Source of the DNA: Dehalococcoidia bacterium
Lineage (GTDB): Bacteria; Chloroflexota; Dehalococcoidia; Lucifugimonadales; Lucifugimonadaceae
Reading direction: 5' to 3'
Length of the DNA: 64,000 nucleotides
Assembly (NCBI GenBank): GCA_012959765.1
Contig: DUCO01000040.1
Coordinates: 124,001-188,000, forward strand
Part shown: positions 1 through 9,561 of the stretch, one piece after another
Position numbering within the stretch: position 1 is the first letter of the stretch
Layout: each line of letters opens with the position of its first letter
Translations under genes and position numbers: made by a program
Notes under the pieces: generated by a model
Database searches by the model: none
What the model was told of the DNA's origin: nothing
Seen by the model: the letters and a program-made list of their open reading frames with translations, nothing else

Positions 1-40
1 GGTAGGCGCGCGTTTGGTGAGCACTCGCTGTGCGAACTCT

Positions 41-90
41 CGCGACCCCGCCAGATCCCTCCACTGCGCTGCACTTCGGTCGGGAAATTA
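41..90 (+). repeat. Dispersed intergenic repeat, copy A (CGCGACCCCGCCAGATCCCTC...TTCGGTCGGGAAAT)
   Basis: Similar sequence recurs at 17733, 41061, 41161 and 63522 and inverted at 17651 and 35330. Confidence 0.6.
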
Positions 91-119
91 GGTGTCGGCA
101 TTCTTGATCTGTAGATGCG

Positions 120-1190
120 TTAGCTGGCCCCAAGCTCCCGCAAGATAGCGGTGCCGCGCTTGATTGCACGGGCATCGAAGGTCGCTTTGTCGTCGAACAT
201 TCCGCCTGAAAGGTTGACCGAAACAAACGTATTTGAATGAGTTAGCTCACGTCGGAAGCGGCGTGCGAACTTGTTCGGCTGTGGTCTGTCGGTCGAGACG
301 AAGTATGCGTCGCCGATCCGCATAACCTGAATGCCCGACAGTTCATCGTTTCGAATATCAACTTCCACGTTTCGTCGCTGAGTCGTTTCGGCGGCACCGT
401 TGGCTGCCTGGGTTGCGAGTAGCAGTCCCATCGCGTGGACATCCTGTGGTGATCGTTCAGCGTGAGTTGGCTCGGGGTTGTTATCCCACCAGTCGTAGGG
501 GCGAATGTCATGAGACGGCGCCTGAGAAAACAGCGTGAGTCCTCCGCCGTTTTGCTCGATCGCCCAAGAAGCGTATCCGGGGTAGTCGGCTGTCCACATT
601 GTCGATTCGCCAAGAATTGTTGCCGGGCAGGCGAAGTTCAACACCCGAGCGATGCCCGATCCGTCGGCACGGTTTATAGCCATTACGAAAAGGGCTGCGT
701 TTCCGGGTCGACCCGGACCCTCGATGAACGTAGATACATCGGGCAGCAGAGTTCCTTTAGAACCCATCGAAGCTGGTTCCAGAGAACCCACGGCCATTCG
801 CGCGGCTCCGGCGATCTGCTCGGGGAGATAGGCGGCATAGCGGGCGTACTGTGGATCGTCACGCCATAACGGCGGGCTTGATGCGTTGCCAGTGGTGGTT
901 AGCCAGACTGAGTTCGCGTCGCCTCCGGAAGCAGCACCCGCGGCTGTTTTAATCGAACCGGAAATCCCGGTCGACAGTCCCCACACATCGAGGCTGACAA
1001 GGATCACACGAGTGCCGTTCGATTCGAGAACGATAACCCGTGCAAGCAGGTCGTCCAGCACGCCAGTCGATTCACGAGCGCCATGCTCGGGGCCATCGAT
1101 AACGAACCCGACTGGAGGGGTGATTACTGCCCTGCCGACTCCCGCCCGGAATAATCCGGGGTCGGTTTTGCCAGCCATTTCCAGAACCAT
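120..1190 (-). CDS. Neutral/alkaline non-lysosomal ceramidase-like protein, short form
   Basis: N-terminal GVGRAVITPPVGF resembles 60576..61979 (ARVDITPPIGIAHAGWG); ORF 356 aa. Confidence 0.6.
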   Translation of the reverse strand: MVLEMAGKTDPGLFRAGVGRAVITPPVGFVIDGPEHGARESTGVLDDLLARVIVLESNGTRVILVSLDVWGLSTGISGSIKTAAGAASGGDANSVWLTTTGNASSPPLWRDDPQYARYAAYLPEQIAGAARMAVGSLEPASMGSKGTLLPDVSTFIEGPGRPGNAALFVMAINRADGSGIARVLNFACPATILGESTMWTADYPGYASWAIEQNGGGLTLFSQAPSHDIRPYDWWDNNPEPTHAERSPQDVHAMGLLLATQAANGAAETTQRRNVEVDIRNDELSGIQVMRIGDAYFVSTDRPQPNKFARRFRRELTHSNTFVSVNLSGGMFDDKATFDARAIKRGTAILRELGAS

Positions 1191-1335
1191 TCAAACACCC
1201 ATCTCAAGTCGAATCGAAATACTAGATAACGATATTAGCTGTTGAATAGCGCCTATCGAGTGCCAATCTCGATTACGAGTGATAGTCTCCGCTCCATTCT
1301 CGATCGGTTGCATGGAACGCAGAGGTTGCTCGCAG

Positions 1336-2250
1336 ATGCCAGACTTTGAAATATTCGATGACGAGTTCCAGCAGATTCTGGGCCAGAACTCAGGCCCGGG
1401 CCTGAAGTTGCTGGCAGAAGGCCTGGCGTTTGCGGAAGGCGTTTGCTGGGTTCCGCGCCTTAACAAGGTGATCGTCAGCGACATTCCAAACGACCGGATA
1501 GTTAGCTGGAGTGAGTCGGAAGGCTTTGGCATCTACAGGGAGCCGTCAGGGCGTTCGAATGGGAACACCGTTGATCGAGAGGGTCGGGTTATTTCTTGCC
1601 TCACGAAGGGGCGTACGGTAGTTCGCGGAGAGGATGACGGCACGATGACCACACTCGCTGAATCCTACGGAGATGGCAAGCTGACATCGCCCAACGATGT
1701 TGCGGTGAAATCGGACGGATCGATCTGGTTTACCGATCCCGACTACGGTTTTCTCGATCCAACGGTCGGGCATGCCGACAGTCTCGAACAGGACCGAAAC
1801 AGGGTGTACCGGATCGACCCTGACACTCTCGAAGTAACCATGGTGAGTGAAGACTTCGACAAGCCAAACGGCATAACGTTCTCGCCCGACGAATCGGTGC
1901 TCTACGTCGGTGATACGGGTCGCACGCACGGCGAGTTCCGGGCGCACAATCTGATGGCTTTCGACGTTGCTGGCAAGACGCTGGAAAATCCGAGAGTTTT
2001 TGCCGAAGTAGACCCCGGTGTGCCAGATGGCTTCCGTGCCGATGTAGACGGCAATATCTGGGTTTCGGCGGGCGACGGAGTTCAAGTCTTCAACCCGAAC
2101 GGTGATTTGCTCGGTAAAATCCGCACGCCAGAAGTGGCAGCCAATCTTTCGTTTGGCATGTCAGACAACCAGACATTATTTATCGGAGCAACCAGTTCTA
2201 TCTGGAGCATCGAGCTAAATATCGCCGGCGCAACACGCCCCGCCGCCTAA
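1336..2250 (+). CDS. SMP-30/gluconolactonase/LRE family protein
   Basis: FAEGVCWVP, SPNDVAVKSDGSIWFTDPDYG, PDGFRADVDGNIWVS beta-propeller motifs; internal Met at 1336 preferred. Confidence 0.85.
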   Translation: MPDFEIFDDEFQQILGQNSGPGLKLLAEGLAFAEGVCWVPRLNKVIVSDIPNDRIVSWSESEGFGIYREPSGRSNGNTVDREGRVISCLTKGRTVVRGEDDGTMTTLAESYGDGKLTSPNDVAVKSDGSIWFTDPDYGFLDPTVGHADSLEQDRNRVYRIDPDTLEVTMVSEDFDKPNGITFSPDESVLYVGDTGRTHGEFRAHNLMAFDVAGKTLENPRVFAEVDPGVPDGFRADVDGNIWVSAGDGVQVFNPNGDLLGKIRTPEVAANLSFGMSDNQTLFIGATSSIWSIELNIAGATRPAA

Positions 2251-2290
2251 TCGAATCTCTACAATCATCAAGAACAAAGCGAATCACTCT

Positions 2291-3250
2291 ATGACTGCTG
2301 AAAACAAGACATTTGCCAATCACCGCTCGGGAACTTCACCTGAGGATCTCCTTGAAGGGATCGAAGTAATCGACGATCGCTTCCTTGATCTCATCGATTC
2401 GGATGCCGAAATCTCGAAGCATTTCAGCGGGTGTGAGTGGGCCGAAGGTCCGGTCTACTTTCCTGAAGGCGACTATGTTCTGTGGTCGGACATCCCGAAT
2501 AACCGCATGTTGAAATTCAGCGCTGGCTCTGGCGATACAACAGTTTTCCGTGAGCCGTGCAGCAACACCAACGGGCATTTTCGAGATCAACAGGGGCGGC
2601 TGGTTTCTTGCGAGCACGCTGCCAACCGCATTTCTCGCACCGAGGCCGACGGCTCGATCGCAACCCTCGTCGACAATCTTGAAGGCAAGCGCCTCAACTC
2701 CCCTAACGACCTCGTCGTGAAATCTGATGGCACGGTCTGGTTCACCGATCCCCCTTATGGCATTCTTTCTGATCGAGAAGGCAACCAACGGGACTCAGAA
2801 CTCGACGGCAACTTCACATACCGGTTCGACCCTGAATCGAACGAACTAACGGTCGTCGACCGTGTTGGTGACCGCCCTAACGGTCTGGCGTTTTCGCCTG
2901 ACGAAAGGCTGTTCTACCTCGCCGATACTGGCGATCCTAAAGACATCACGGTCTTCGATGTTGGCGATGATGGCAAAACCCTGTCGAACCGCCGACTGTT
3001 CGCCGAGGTCCGCCCCGGTGCTTCTGACGGCTTCCGGGTCGACGAACAGGGCAATATCTGGACCAGCGCACTCGACGGCGTGCAGTGCTACTCGTCGGAC
3101 GGCACGCTGCTCGGAAAGATCCTCATCCCCGAGCAGGCAACAGCGAACCTCGTGTTTGGCGATAAGGACGGCAAGCGGATTTACATCTGTGGCGACACCT
3201 CGCTCTACTCGGTTCGGGTCAAAGTCGCCGGCGCCGCACGTTACTGGTAA
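2291..3250 (+). CDS. SMP-30/gluconolactonase/LRE family protein (tandem paralog)
   Basis: SPNDLVVKSDGTVWFTDPPYGI, SDGFRVDEQGNIWTSALDGVQ; strong similarity to preceding ORF. Confidence 0.88.
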   Translation: MTAENKTFANHRSGTSPEDLLEGIEVIDDRFLDLIDSDAEISKHFSGCEWAEGPVYFPEGDYVLWSDIPNNRMLKFSAGSGDTTVFREPCSNTNGHFRDQQGRLVSCEHAANRISRTEADGSIATLVDNLEGKRLNSPNDLVVKSDGTVWFTDPPYGILSDREGNQRDSELDGNFTYRFDPESNELTVVDRVGDRPNGLAFSPDERLFYLADTGDPKDITVFDVGDDGKTLSNRRLFAEVRPGASDGFRVDEQGNIWTSALDGVQCYSSDGTLLGKILIPEQATANLVFGDKDGKRIYICGDTSLYSVRVKVAGAARYW

Positions 3251-3357
3251 TCGTCGTAAGTATTGAAAGACTCGGAGTTCTCGGTGGCTAAATCACAGAT
3301 TTACACCGAGAATGTTTATACCGAAATTTCGTGAGTATCTGAACAGGCTGGCTTGAA

Positions 3358-3822
3358 ATGAAAGTGGCAATCGGCGCCGACCACGGCGGCTACGACCTAA
3401 AAACCGACTTAATGAAAGTGCTCGTGAGTCTTGGACACGAGGTTGTCGATAAGGGTGCGCACACGTTTGACGCTGAAGACGACTTCCCTGACTTCGCAGC
3501 TCCGGTAGCCGAGGCAGTGCAGTCGGGCGAAACCGAGCGCGGCATAGTTATCTGCGGAAGTGGTGTTGGTGCAACGATCGCAGCAAACAAGTACTCCGGC
3601 GTTCGAGCCGGTCTTTGCCACGATACATATTCGGCAGGACAGGGAGTTCAGCACGACGATATGAACGTTTTATGTTTGGGCGCCCGCGTGGTTGGCGCGG
3701 CGCTCGCGGAAGCACTCGTGGTGTCGTTCATGGCTGCGACTCTGGAAGCGAATGAACCCCGCTTCCTACGCCGACTGGAAAAAGTCACCGCAATCGAAAA
3801 AGACCAAATTTCGCGAAGCTAG
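3358..3822 (+). CDS. rpiB: Ribose-5-phosphate isomerase B (RpiB/LacAB family)
   Basis: MKVAIGADHGGYDLK...GIVICGSGVGATIAANKYSGVRAGLCHD. Confidence 0.92.
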   Translation: MKVAIGADHGGYDLKTDLMKVLVSLGHEVVDKGAHTFDAEDDFPDFAAPVAEAVQSGETERGIVICGSGVGATIAANKYSGVRAGLCHDTYSAGQGVQHDDMNVLCLGARVVGAALAEALVVSFMAATLEANEPRFLRRLEKVTAIEKDQISRS

Positions 3823-3858
3823 CTTCGATTTTTATTAGCTGTCCTCAGCAGGAACTAC

Positions 3859-4962
3859 ATGAACAACATTCAGAAAGCTTTAGAAAACGGCCAGTCGATC
3901 TGGCTCGACTCGATTAGTCGGGACATGCTGCGATCAGGCGAACTTCAGAAGTTTATTGATCTTGGTGTGACCGGCGTAACGTCGAACCCGTCGATCTTCG
4001 ACAAGGCTGTTGCCGAGAGTGATATCTATGACGAGTCACTGCTCGAGTACGCCAAGGACGGTGCCGACCGCGAAGCGATATTCGAGCGCCTGGCTGTTGA
4101 TGACATTCGAGACGCCGCCGATGTGCTTCGCCCGGTGTACGACAACGCCAGCATGCGAGACGGCTACGTGTCGATCGAGGTTTCGCCAACTCTTGCGAAC
4201 GATACCGAGGGCACGATTACCGAGGCTCGGCGACTGTGGGCTGCGATTGATCGACCAAACGTGATGATCAAGGTTCCCGGTACTCCAGCAGGGGTGCCCG
4301 CAATCAAGACGCTCATCTCGAAAGGCATCAACGTGAACGTCACGCTGCTCTTCGCGCTCAGTGCATATGAAGCAGCGGCCAACGCATATATAGAAGGCTT
4401 ATCCGAGTTTGCGCAAAACGCCCGAGGCATCCCGGCGGCTGTGGCGTCGGTCGCATCGTTCTTTGTTAGCAGGGTCGACACGTCTGTCGACAATGCCCTG
4501 CCTGAATGCCACGAGCTTCGAGGCAAGATCGGCACAGCGAATGCAAAGGTCGCTTACGCCAAGTTCAACAAACTGTTTGACCGCAAGCTCGGTGGTGGCG
4601 GATCGTTCTTCCCGCTTCACACGACCGGAGCGCAGGTGCAACGGCCGCTGTGGGCATCGACCGGGGTGAAGAACCCCGACTACCCGGACACGTTGTATGT
4701 CGATGGGCTGATGGGTCCGGACACCGTGAACACCGTGCCTGAGGCAACGCTGAGCGCTTACAGCGATCACGGAACGCCGGGCACAGAGTTGCTTGGGGGT
4801 CTGGATGAAGCTCGTTCGCAGCTAACCGCACTTGCCGAAGCCGGTGTTTCTCTCGATGCGATTACGGACGATCTTCTTGAGGCGGGTGTTAACACATTTG
4901 CCGATTCGTACGAATCACTGCTTGAACGGATCGACTCGAAGTTGAAAGTCCTGAGCACGTAA
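3859..4962 (+). CDS. tal: Transaldolase
   Basis: SIWLDSISRDML...GVTGVTSNPSIFDKA...VMIKVPGTPAGVPAI...INVNVTLLF. Confidence 0.95.
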   Translation: MNNIQKALENGQSIWLDSISRDMLRSGELQKFIDLGVTGVTSNPSIFDKAVAESDIYDESLLEYAKDGADREAIFERLAVDDIRDAADVLRPVYDNASMRDGYVSIEVSPTLANDTEGTITEARRLWAAIDRPNVMIKVPGTPAGVPAIKTLISKGINVNVTLLFALSAYEAAANAYIEGLSEFAQNARGIPAAVASVASFFVSRVDTSVDNALPECHELRGKIGTANAKVAYAKFNKLFDRKLGGGGSFFPLHTTGAQVQRPLWASTGVKNPDYPDTLYVDGLMGPDTVNTVPEATLSAYSDHGTPGTELLGGLDEARSQLTALAEAGVSLDAITDDLLEAGVNTFADSYESLLERIDSKLKVLST

Positions 4963-5011
4963 TTAAGTAACGAAATCCAGCAAGCAATCGGAACCCTGGA
5001 GAAGCGCAACA

Positions 5012-6625
5012 TTGGCCAATCAACCCGACACGGTGACTGATTTGTTGCAGCGACTTGTGGACGATTCGTTTGCGTCACGTCTGTGGCGGCGAGACTCGAC
5101 GCTCTGGCCCGATCCATCGCCCGGTGGCGATCCGGCTGAACGCACGCTCGGCTGGCTTGACCTGCCGATGCGATTGTCGAGGCTTGGTGAGCAGTTTGGG
5201 GGACTCTACAGCCAGCTACTTGCCGACGGCTTCACCGATGTGGTGGTGCTGGGTATGGGTGGCAGCAGCATGACTCCGCTAACGATTAACGGGCTTTTTG
5301 CGGGGGATCCGGATAATCCTTCCGAAATCCGCCTCCACGCAATGGACACGGTAAACCCAACTATGGTTCGGGACATTACCAACAGTCTCGATCTCGATAC
5401 GACACTGTTTTTCGTGTCGAGCAAGTCGGGGACGACTATAGAGCCGCTGAGTCTTGAGGCACACTTTCGGGCGGCGATGTCGAGCGGGGCCGGACAGTCG
5501 GCCAATCCTCGAAATTTCATAGCCCTTACCGATCCAGGTACGCTGCTTTCCGAACGGGCGCGGACTGGCGAATTCGGAACGTGGGTATCGACGCCTGAGG
5601 ATGTTGGCGGAAGGTTTTCGGCGCTGAGTGCGTTCGGCATGATGCCCGCTGCTGCGACCGGGATAAATATCCGGACTTTCGCAGATTCTGCCGCTCGTAT
5701 GGCGCAAAGCTGCCAATCTGATGCTCCCGCGAATCCGGGATTACTTCTTGGAGCGTTTCTTGCTGCTAACGCGCTTGGTGAGAGAGACAAGGTGACGCTG
5801 GTTACTGGTTCTGAGTATTCGGCTTTGGGCATGTGGGTCGACCAGTTGCTTGCTGAATCGACGGGTAAGGACGGAAGGGGTCTTATTCCGATTACTGGAG
5901 AGCCCTGGTTGGATATCGAAGACTATGGATCTGATCGTCAATTCGTGGTGCACTACCACCGAAACGATGATGTCGAATTGAATGATTTCGTTACGAAGAT
6001 TCAAGAAGCTGGCTTCCCCACGATGCTGATCCAGCCGGAAGGTCGTGACAAACACGAAATAGCTGGTGAGTTCTTCAGATGGCAATTCGCCACTGCAGCC
6101 GCTTCGAGCCTTATGGGCATCTACCCGTTCGACCAGCCGGATGTCGAAGCTGCCAAGGTGAAATCCAGAGAGCTGTTAACGAACGTAACTTCAGATCTGC
6201 AGACTCACGATCTAACGGAATCGTTGGAGACCATTACTGAATCTCAACCTTCTCGTTACGTGGCGGTAATCGCTTTTCTCCCAGAATCATCTGAATTAAC
6301 AGAAGCCTTTTCAAAGTTGCGAAGAGCGATCTCTGTAAAGACAGGAATGGCAACTACTTTCGGATACGGACCTCGGTATCTTCACTCGACGGGGCAGCTC
6401 TACAAAGGGGGGGCACAGAACGCTTTGGTTCTGGGATTCGTATCAGGGAAACACGATGATCTTCCGGTGCCGGGTAAAGGCTATTCATTTGGTCAACTGA
6501 CCGCAGCCCAGGCCGGCGGTGATTTTATGGTTATGGCAGAAGCCGGACAAACGGTGTTCCCAATCGAACTCGGAGACGACCTGGTCGGAGAACTCGCAGC
6601 CGCCACGCAGGAACTAATCGGATAG
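5012..6625 (+). CDS. pgi: Glucose-6-phosphate isomerase (resembles the Pgi half of Tal-Pgi fusions)
   Basis: VVLGMGGSSMTPLT, FFVSSKSGTTIEPLS, YLHSTGQLYKGG; TTG start. Confidence 0.88.
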   Translation: MANQPDTVTDLLQRLVDDSFASRLWRRDSTLWPDPSPGGDPAERTLGWLDLPMRLSRLGEQFGGLYSQLLADGFTDVVVLGMGGSSMTPLTINGLFAGDPDNPSEIRLHAMDTVNPTMVRDITNSLDLDTTLFFVSSKSGTTIEPLSLEAHFRAAMSSGAGQSANPRNFIALTDPGTLLSERARTGEFGTWVSTPEDVGGRFSALSAFGMMPAAATGINIRTFADSAARMAQSCQSDAPANPGLLLGAFLAANALGERDKVTLVTGSEYSALGMWVDQLLAESTGKDGRGLIPITGEPWLDIEDYGSDRQFVVHYHRNDDVELNDFVTKIQEAGFPTMLIQPEGRDKHEIAGEFFRWQFATAAASSLMGIYPFDQPDVEAAKVKSRELLTNVTSDLQTHDLTESLETITESQPSRYVAVIAFLPESSELTEAFSKLRRAISVKTGMATTFGYGPRYLHSTGQLYKGGAQNALVLGFVSGKHDDLPVPGKGYSFGQLTAAQAGGDFMVMAEAGQTVFPIELGDDLVGELAAATQELIG

Positions 6626-6651
6626 AACGGCCACCAGCTGGAGACCTTCAT

Positions 6652-7554
6652 ATGACTAGCCCGGCAAACTACACAAATCCAATCTTCTTTATCGCACTCG
6701 ATGATCGGGTCGACATTTGCGCTGACGTACTCGCTATTACCGGGGTGCCAACCGCGGCTGATCGTGAGCAAGCGGCGAATCTCAAACGTGTTGTATTCGA
6801 CGGCATGACAACCGCTATCGAAAACGGTCTTGCAAAGTCGAATATAGCGCTCTGGGCCGACAGCGATCTTGGCGAGTCTGTATTGCTACGTGCCAAGGCA
6901 ATGTCGATGACTACCGCTTCTTCGCCCGGCAGCGGTGCTCACTCTCTCGGCAAACTGAACGTCGATTACACCGGTGTTCAAATGACGTACAACCCGGATG
7001 GTTCCGAAGAAGGCCGCGAGGAGCTTCTGGATCGTTTGAAAATTGTTTCCGACAAGGCCAGAGTCGAACGCATTCCGCTGCTGATCGAGCTGGACTGTAT
7101 CCCGACCACAACTCAGACCGAAATGTACGAAAGCACGTCGGATGCTCGGGCGATGTTGCTTCTCACGGCTATTCAACAGCTTCAGGATGCTGGAGTCGCC
7201 CCGGCGATCTGGGCATTTGAACCGGCTGAAGATGATGTGTCCACCGCGGCCGTAGTCGCGCAGGCACGCCTCGACGACAGTTACACCAAAGTGCTGTTGG
7301 TCATTTCCGGGGAACTTGCTGCCGGTCAGGTTGGTGCAGGCCTAAAGACAGAGGAATCCCGAGTCGTTCGCCTCTCAGCCCTCACCCACGTAATCGATGG
7401 TGTGCTCGTCGGTCCCGGAGCTTACTACCGTCATCTGGTTCAACTCAACGAAGGCATTGTTGAGCGGGATGAAGCGGTTTCGACCATTGCATCTCATTTC
7501 GAGGAAATCAGCGAGATTTTCGAGAAGTCTCGTACTGCCTCCGAGGTTCGATAG
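6652..7554 (+). CDS. DUF2090/aldolase-fold protein (IolC C-terminal-domain-like)
   Basis: FFIALDDR..., RIPLLIELDC, PAIWAFEPAE, VLVGPGAYYRHL; sits in the pentose-phosphate gene run. Confidence 0.5.
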   Translation: MTSPANYTNPIFFIALDDRVDICADVLAITGVPTAADREQAANLKRVVFDGMTTAIENGLAKSNIALWADSDLGESVLLRAKAMSMTTASSPGSGAHSLGKLNVDYTGVQMTYNPDGSEEGREELLDRLKIVSDKARVERIPLLIELDCIPTTTQTEMYESTSDARAMLLLTAIQQLQDAGVAPAIWAFEPAEDDVSTAAVVAQARLDDSYTKVLLVISGELAAGQVGAGLKTEESRVVRLSALTHVIDGVLVGPGAYYRHLVQLNEGIVERDEAVSTIASHFEEISEIFEKSRTASEVR

Positions 7555-7563
7555 CACTCGACA

Positions 7564-8319
7564 ATGCCGGATAAGACCGCAGCCAACAGCCGGATTAGCG
7601 CGTTCATTTTCGACCTCGACGGGACGCTTGTTGAAACTGAACGACTGAAGGCTCGCTCTTACGCGAATGTCGTTGGTGGGCTTACTGGAGCGAACTCCCC
7701 AGATCACCGTGCCATCGAACTCTACGAACGCATCGTCGGCTCCACTGATGAGATGGTCTGCCGCCAGATGATCGACGAGTTCGGTATCGCCGAAGCACTC
7801 GAGCCCGTTGATGGCGAACTGTGGAAGCATCTACACCAGATTCGGATGGACGAGTATCGGGAAAACGACGGACTGCCCGAGCGCCTGATGGCTAACGTCT
7901 ACCAGCACAACATCGATCTGTTGCGAGGACAAAAAGCGATAGGCAGAACAGTTTCGGTCGCCACTTCGTCTTTCAGCGACGAATCCAAGCGAGTGCTCGA
8001 TGTTCTTGGGTTACGTGTTTTGCTTGACGATATTGTGGGTCGTGAATTCGTCAAAAATCCAAAGCCCGATCCAGAGATATATCTGCTTGCCATGGCACGA
8101 CTCGGTGTGGAGCCAGAACGGGTCATCATCATCGAAGATTCGCCCATCGGCACACAGGCTGCGATAGCTTCGGGAGCAGCGTGGATATGCGTTAGCACCC
8201 CGTTTTCACGGGTGGCAGTTGAGACAACTTCGTCGCTCGATCCGCAGTGGGTGGTGCACGATCCAGCTAAACTCAGTGAAACTGTTAAGCGCAGAATCGA
8301 ATTTATAGATCAGAACTGA
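7564..8319 (+). CDS. HAD-superfamily hydrolase (beta-phosphoglucomutase/phosphatase-like)
   Basis: AFIFDLDGTLVETE, VATSSFSDESKRVL, KPDPEIYLLA, IIEDSPIGTQAAIASG. Confidence 0.9.
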   Translation: MPDKTAANSRISAFIFDLDGTLVETERLKARSYANVVGGLTGANSPDHRAIELYERIVGSTDEMVCRQMIDEFGIAEALEPVDGELWKHLHQIRMDEYRENDGLPERLMANVYQHNIDLLRGQKAIGRTVSVATSSFSDESKRVLDVLGLRVLLDDIVGREFVKNPKPDPEIYLLAMARLGVEPERVIIIEDSPIGTQAAIASGAAWICVSTPFSRVAVETTSSLDPQWVVHDPAKLSETVKRRIEFIDQN

Positions 8320-8374
8320 TCGGCCACACACACTTCAAGCGGGTCGATCGCAGTGTTGTGGAGCATTTGCCAAT

Positions 8375-9286
8375 ATGAAACTCGGAATGGTTGGCCTGGG
8401 CCGCATGGGCGGCAACATGACGGAACGACTGCTGAACGATGGACACGAAGTGGTCGTGTTTGACCCTGACTCTTCGGCGGTGGCTTCATTAGCCGACAAG
8501 GGAGCTTCGGCTGCCGGTTCACTTGCTGACGTTGTCGCCCAACTTGAAACGCCTCGCACCGTTTGGGTGATGGTGCCTTCGGGCGATATCACCGAGCAAT
8601 CAGTGAACGATCTGGTCGAGTTGCTCGATGCCGGCGACACGCTCATCGACGGCGGCAACTCGAACTACAAAGAGTCGCAGCGCCGCGCCGAGCATGCGGC
8701 GGTAAGCAATATCGATTTCTTGGATTCGGGTACCAGCGGTGGTGTGTGGGGACTCGCCAATGGCTACTGCCTGACTGTGGGCGGGAGCCGCGAAGCCTAC
8801 GACCGCAACCGACCGATTTTCAAGACGCTTGCTCCGGACGATTCGAATGGCAATCTGTATGTCGGTCCAAGTGGCTCTGGTCACTACACAAAAATGATCC
8901 ACAATGGCATCGAGTACGGACTTATGCAGGCGTACGCCGAAGGCTTCGAACTTCTGGCAGCCAAAGAAGATTTCAATCTGGATCTGGGGGCAATTGCCGA
9001 GAACTGGACCCGCGGCAGCGTGATTCGTTCATGGCTACTCGATCTAACGGTCGATGAACTAGAAAAAGACCCGGGGCTCGAAGAACTCAGCTCGTATGTT
9101 GATGACTCTGGTGAAGGTCGTTGGACAGTCGATGCATCGGTCGAGCTGGCCGTTCCCGCCCCGGTCATTACGGCTGCGCTGCAAATGCGATTCCGGTCGA
9201 GGCAAGATAATCCGCTAGGCGGTAAAATGCTGGCAGCAATGCGGAACGGATTTGGTGGCCACGCTGTGAAGAAGGCTTCCGAATAG
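8375..9286 (+). CDS. gnd: 6-phosphogluconate dehydrogenase, short decarboxylating type
   Basis: MKLGMVGLGRMGGNMTERL, DGGNSNYKES, DSGTSGGVWGL, YTKMIHNGIEYGLMQAYAEGF. Confidence 0.92.
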   Translation: MKLGMVGLGRMGGNMTERLLNDGHEVVVFDPDSSAVASLADKGASAAGSLADVVAQLETPRTVWVMVPSGDITEQSVNDLVELLDAGDTLIDGGNSNYKESQRRAEHAAVSNIDFLDSGTSGGVWGLANGYCLTVGGSREAYDRNRPIFKTLAPDDSNGNLYVGPSGSGHYTKMIHNGIEYGLMQAYAEGFELLAAKEDFNLDLGAIAENWTRGSVIRSWLLDLTVDELEKDPGLEELSSYVDDSGEGRWTVDASVELAVPAPVITAALQMRFRSRQDNPLGGKMLAAMRNGFGGHAVKKASE

Positions 9287-9297
9287 AGAGAACCTAT

Positions 9298-9540
9298 ATG
9301 GCGAAAGACAAGTACCCGGCCCCACCTCACTACCCCTTGATCAACACTCAGATGATGACGGCCAAGGAGCTGCGTGAAACTCTCGACGACCTCTGGGGCT
9401 GGGTGCACGACGCCGAAATGGCGCATGAAGATATCGCACCAGACGATCAACTAATTCTGGATGTTCGACATCAGATGGGCGTGATCATTTCGGAACGCGT
9501 CGAACGCCACTCGGAAGAAATCGGGCGTTCAGCCGAGTAG
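9298..9540 (+). CDS. Small conserved-looking hypothetical protein (80 aa)
   Basis: 12-nt gap after gnd; intact ORF in the same run. Confidence 0.55.
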   Translation: MAKDKYPAPPHYPLINTQMMTAKELRETLDDLWGWVHDAEMAHEDIAPDDQLILDVRHQMGVIISERVERHSEEIGRSAE

Positions 9541-9561
9541 CGTAAACGTAAATACCGGGGA

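Noticed and set aside
5206-5832. 208-aa minus-strand ORF
   Set aside because: Antisense shadow of pgi
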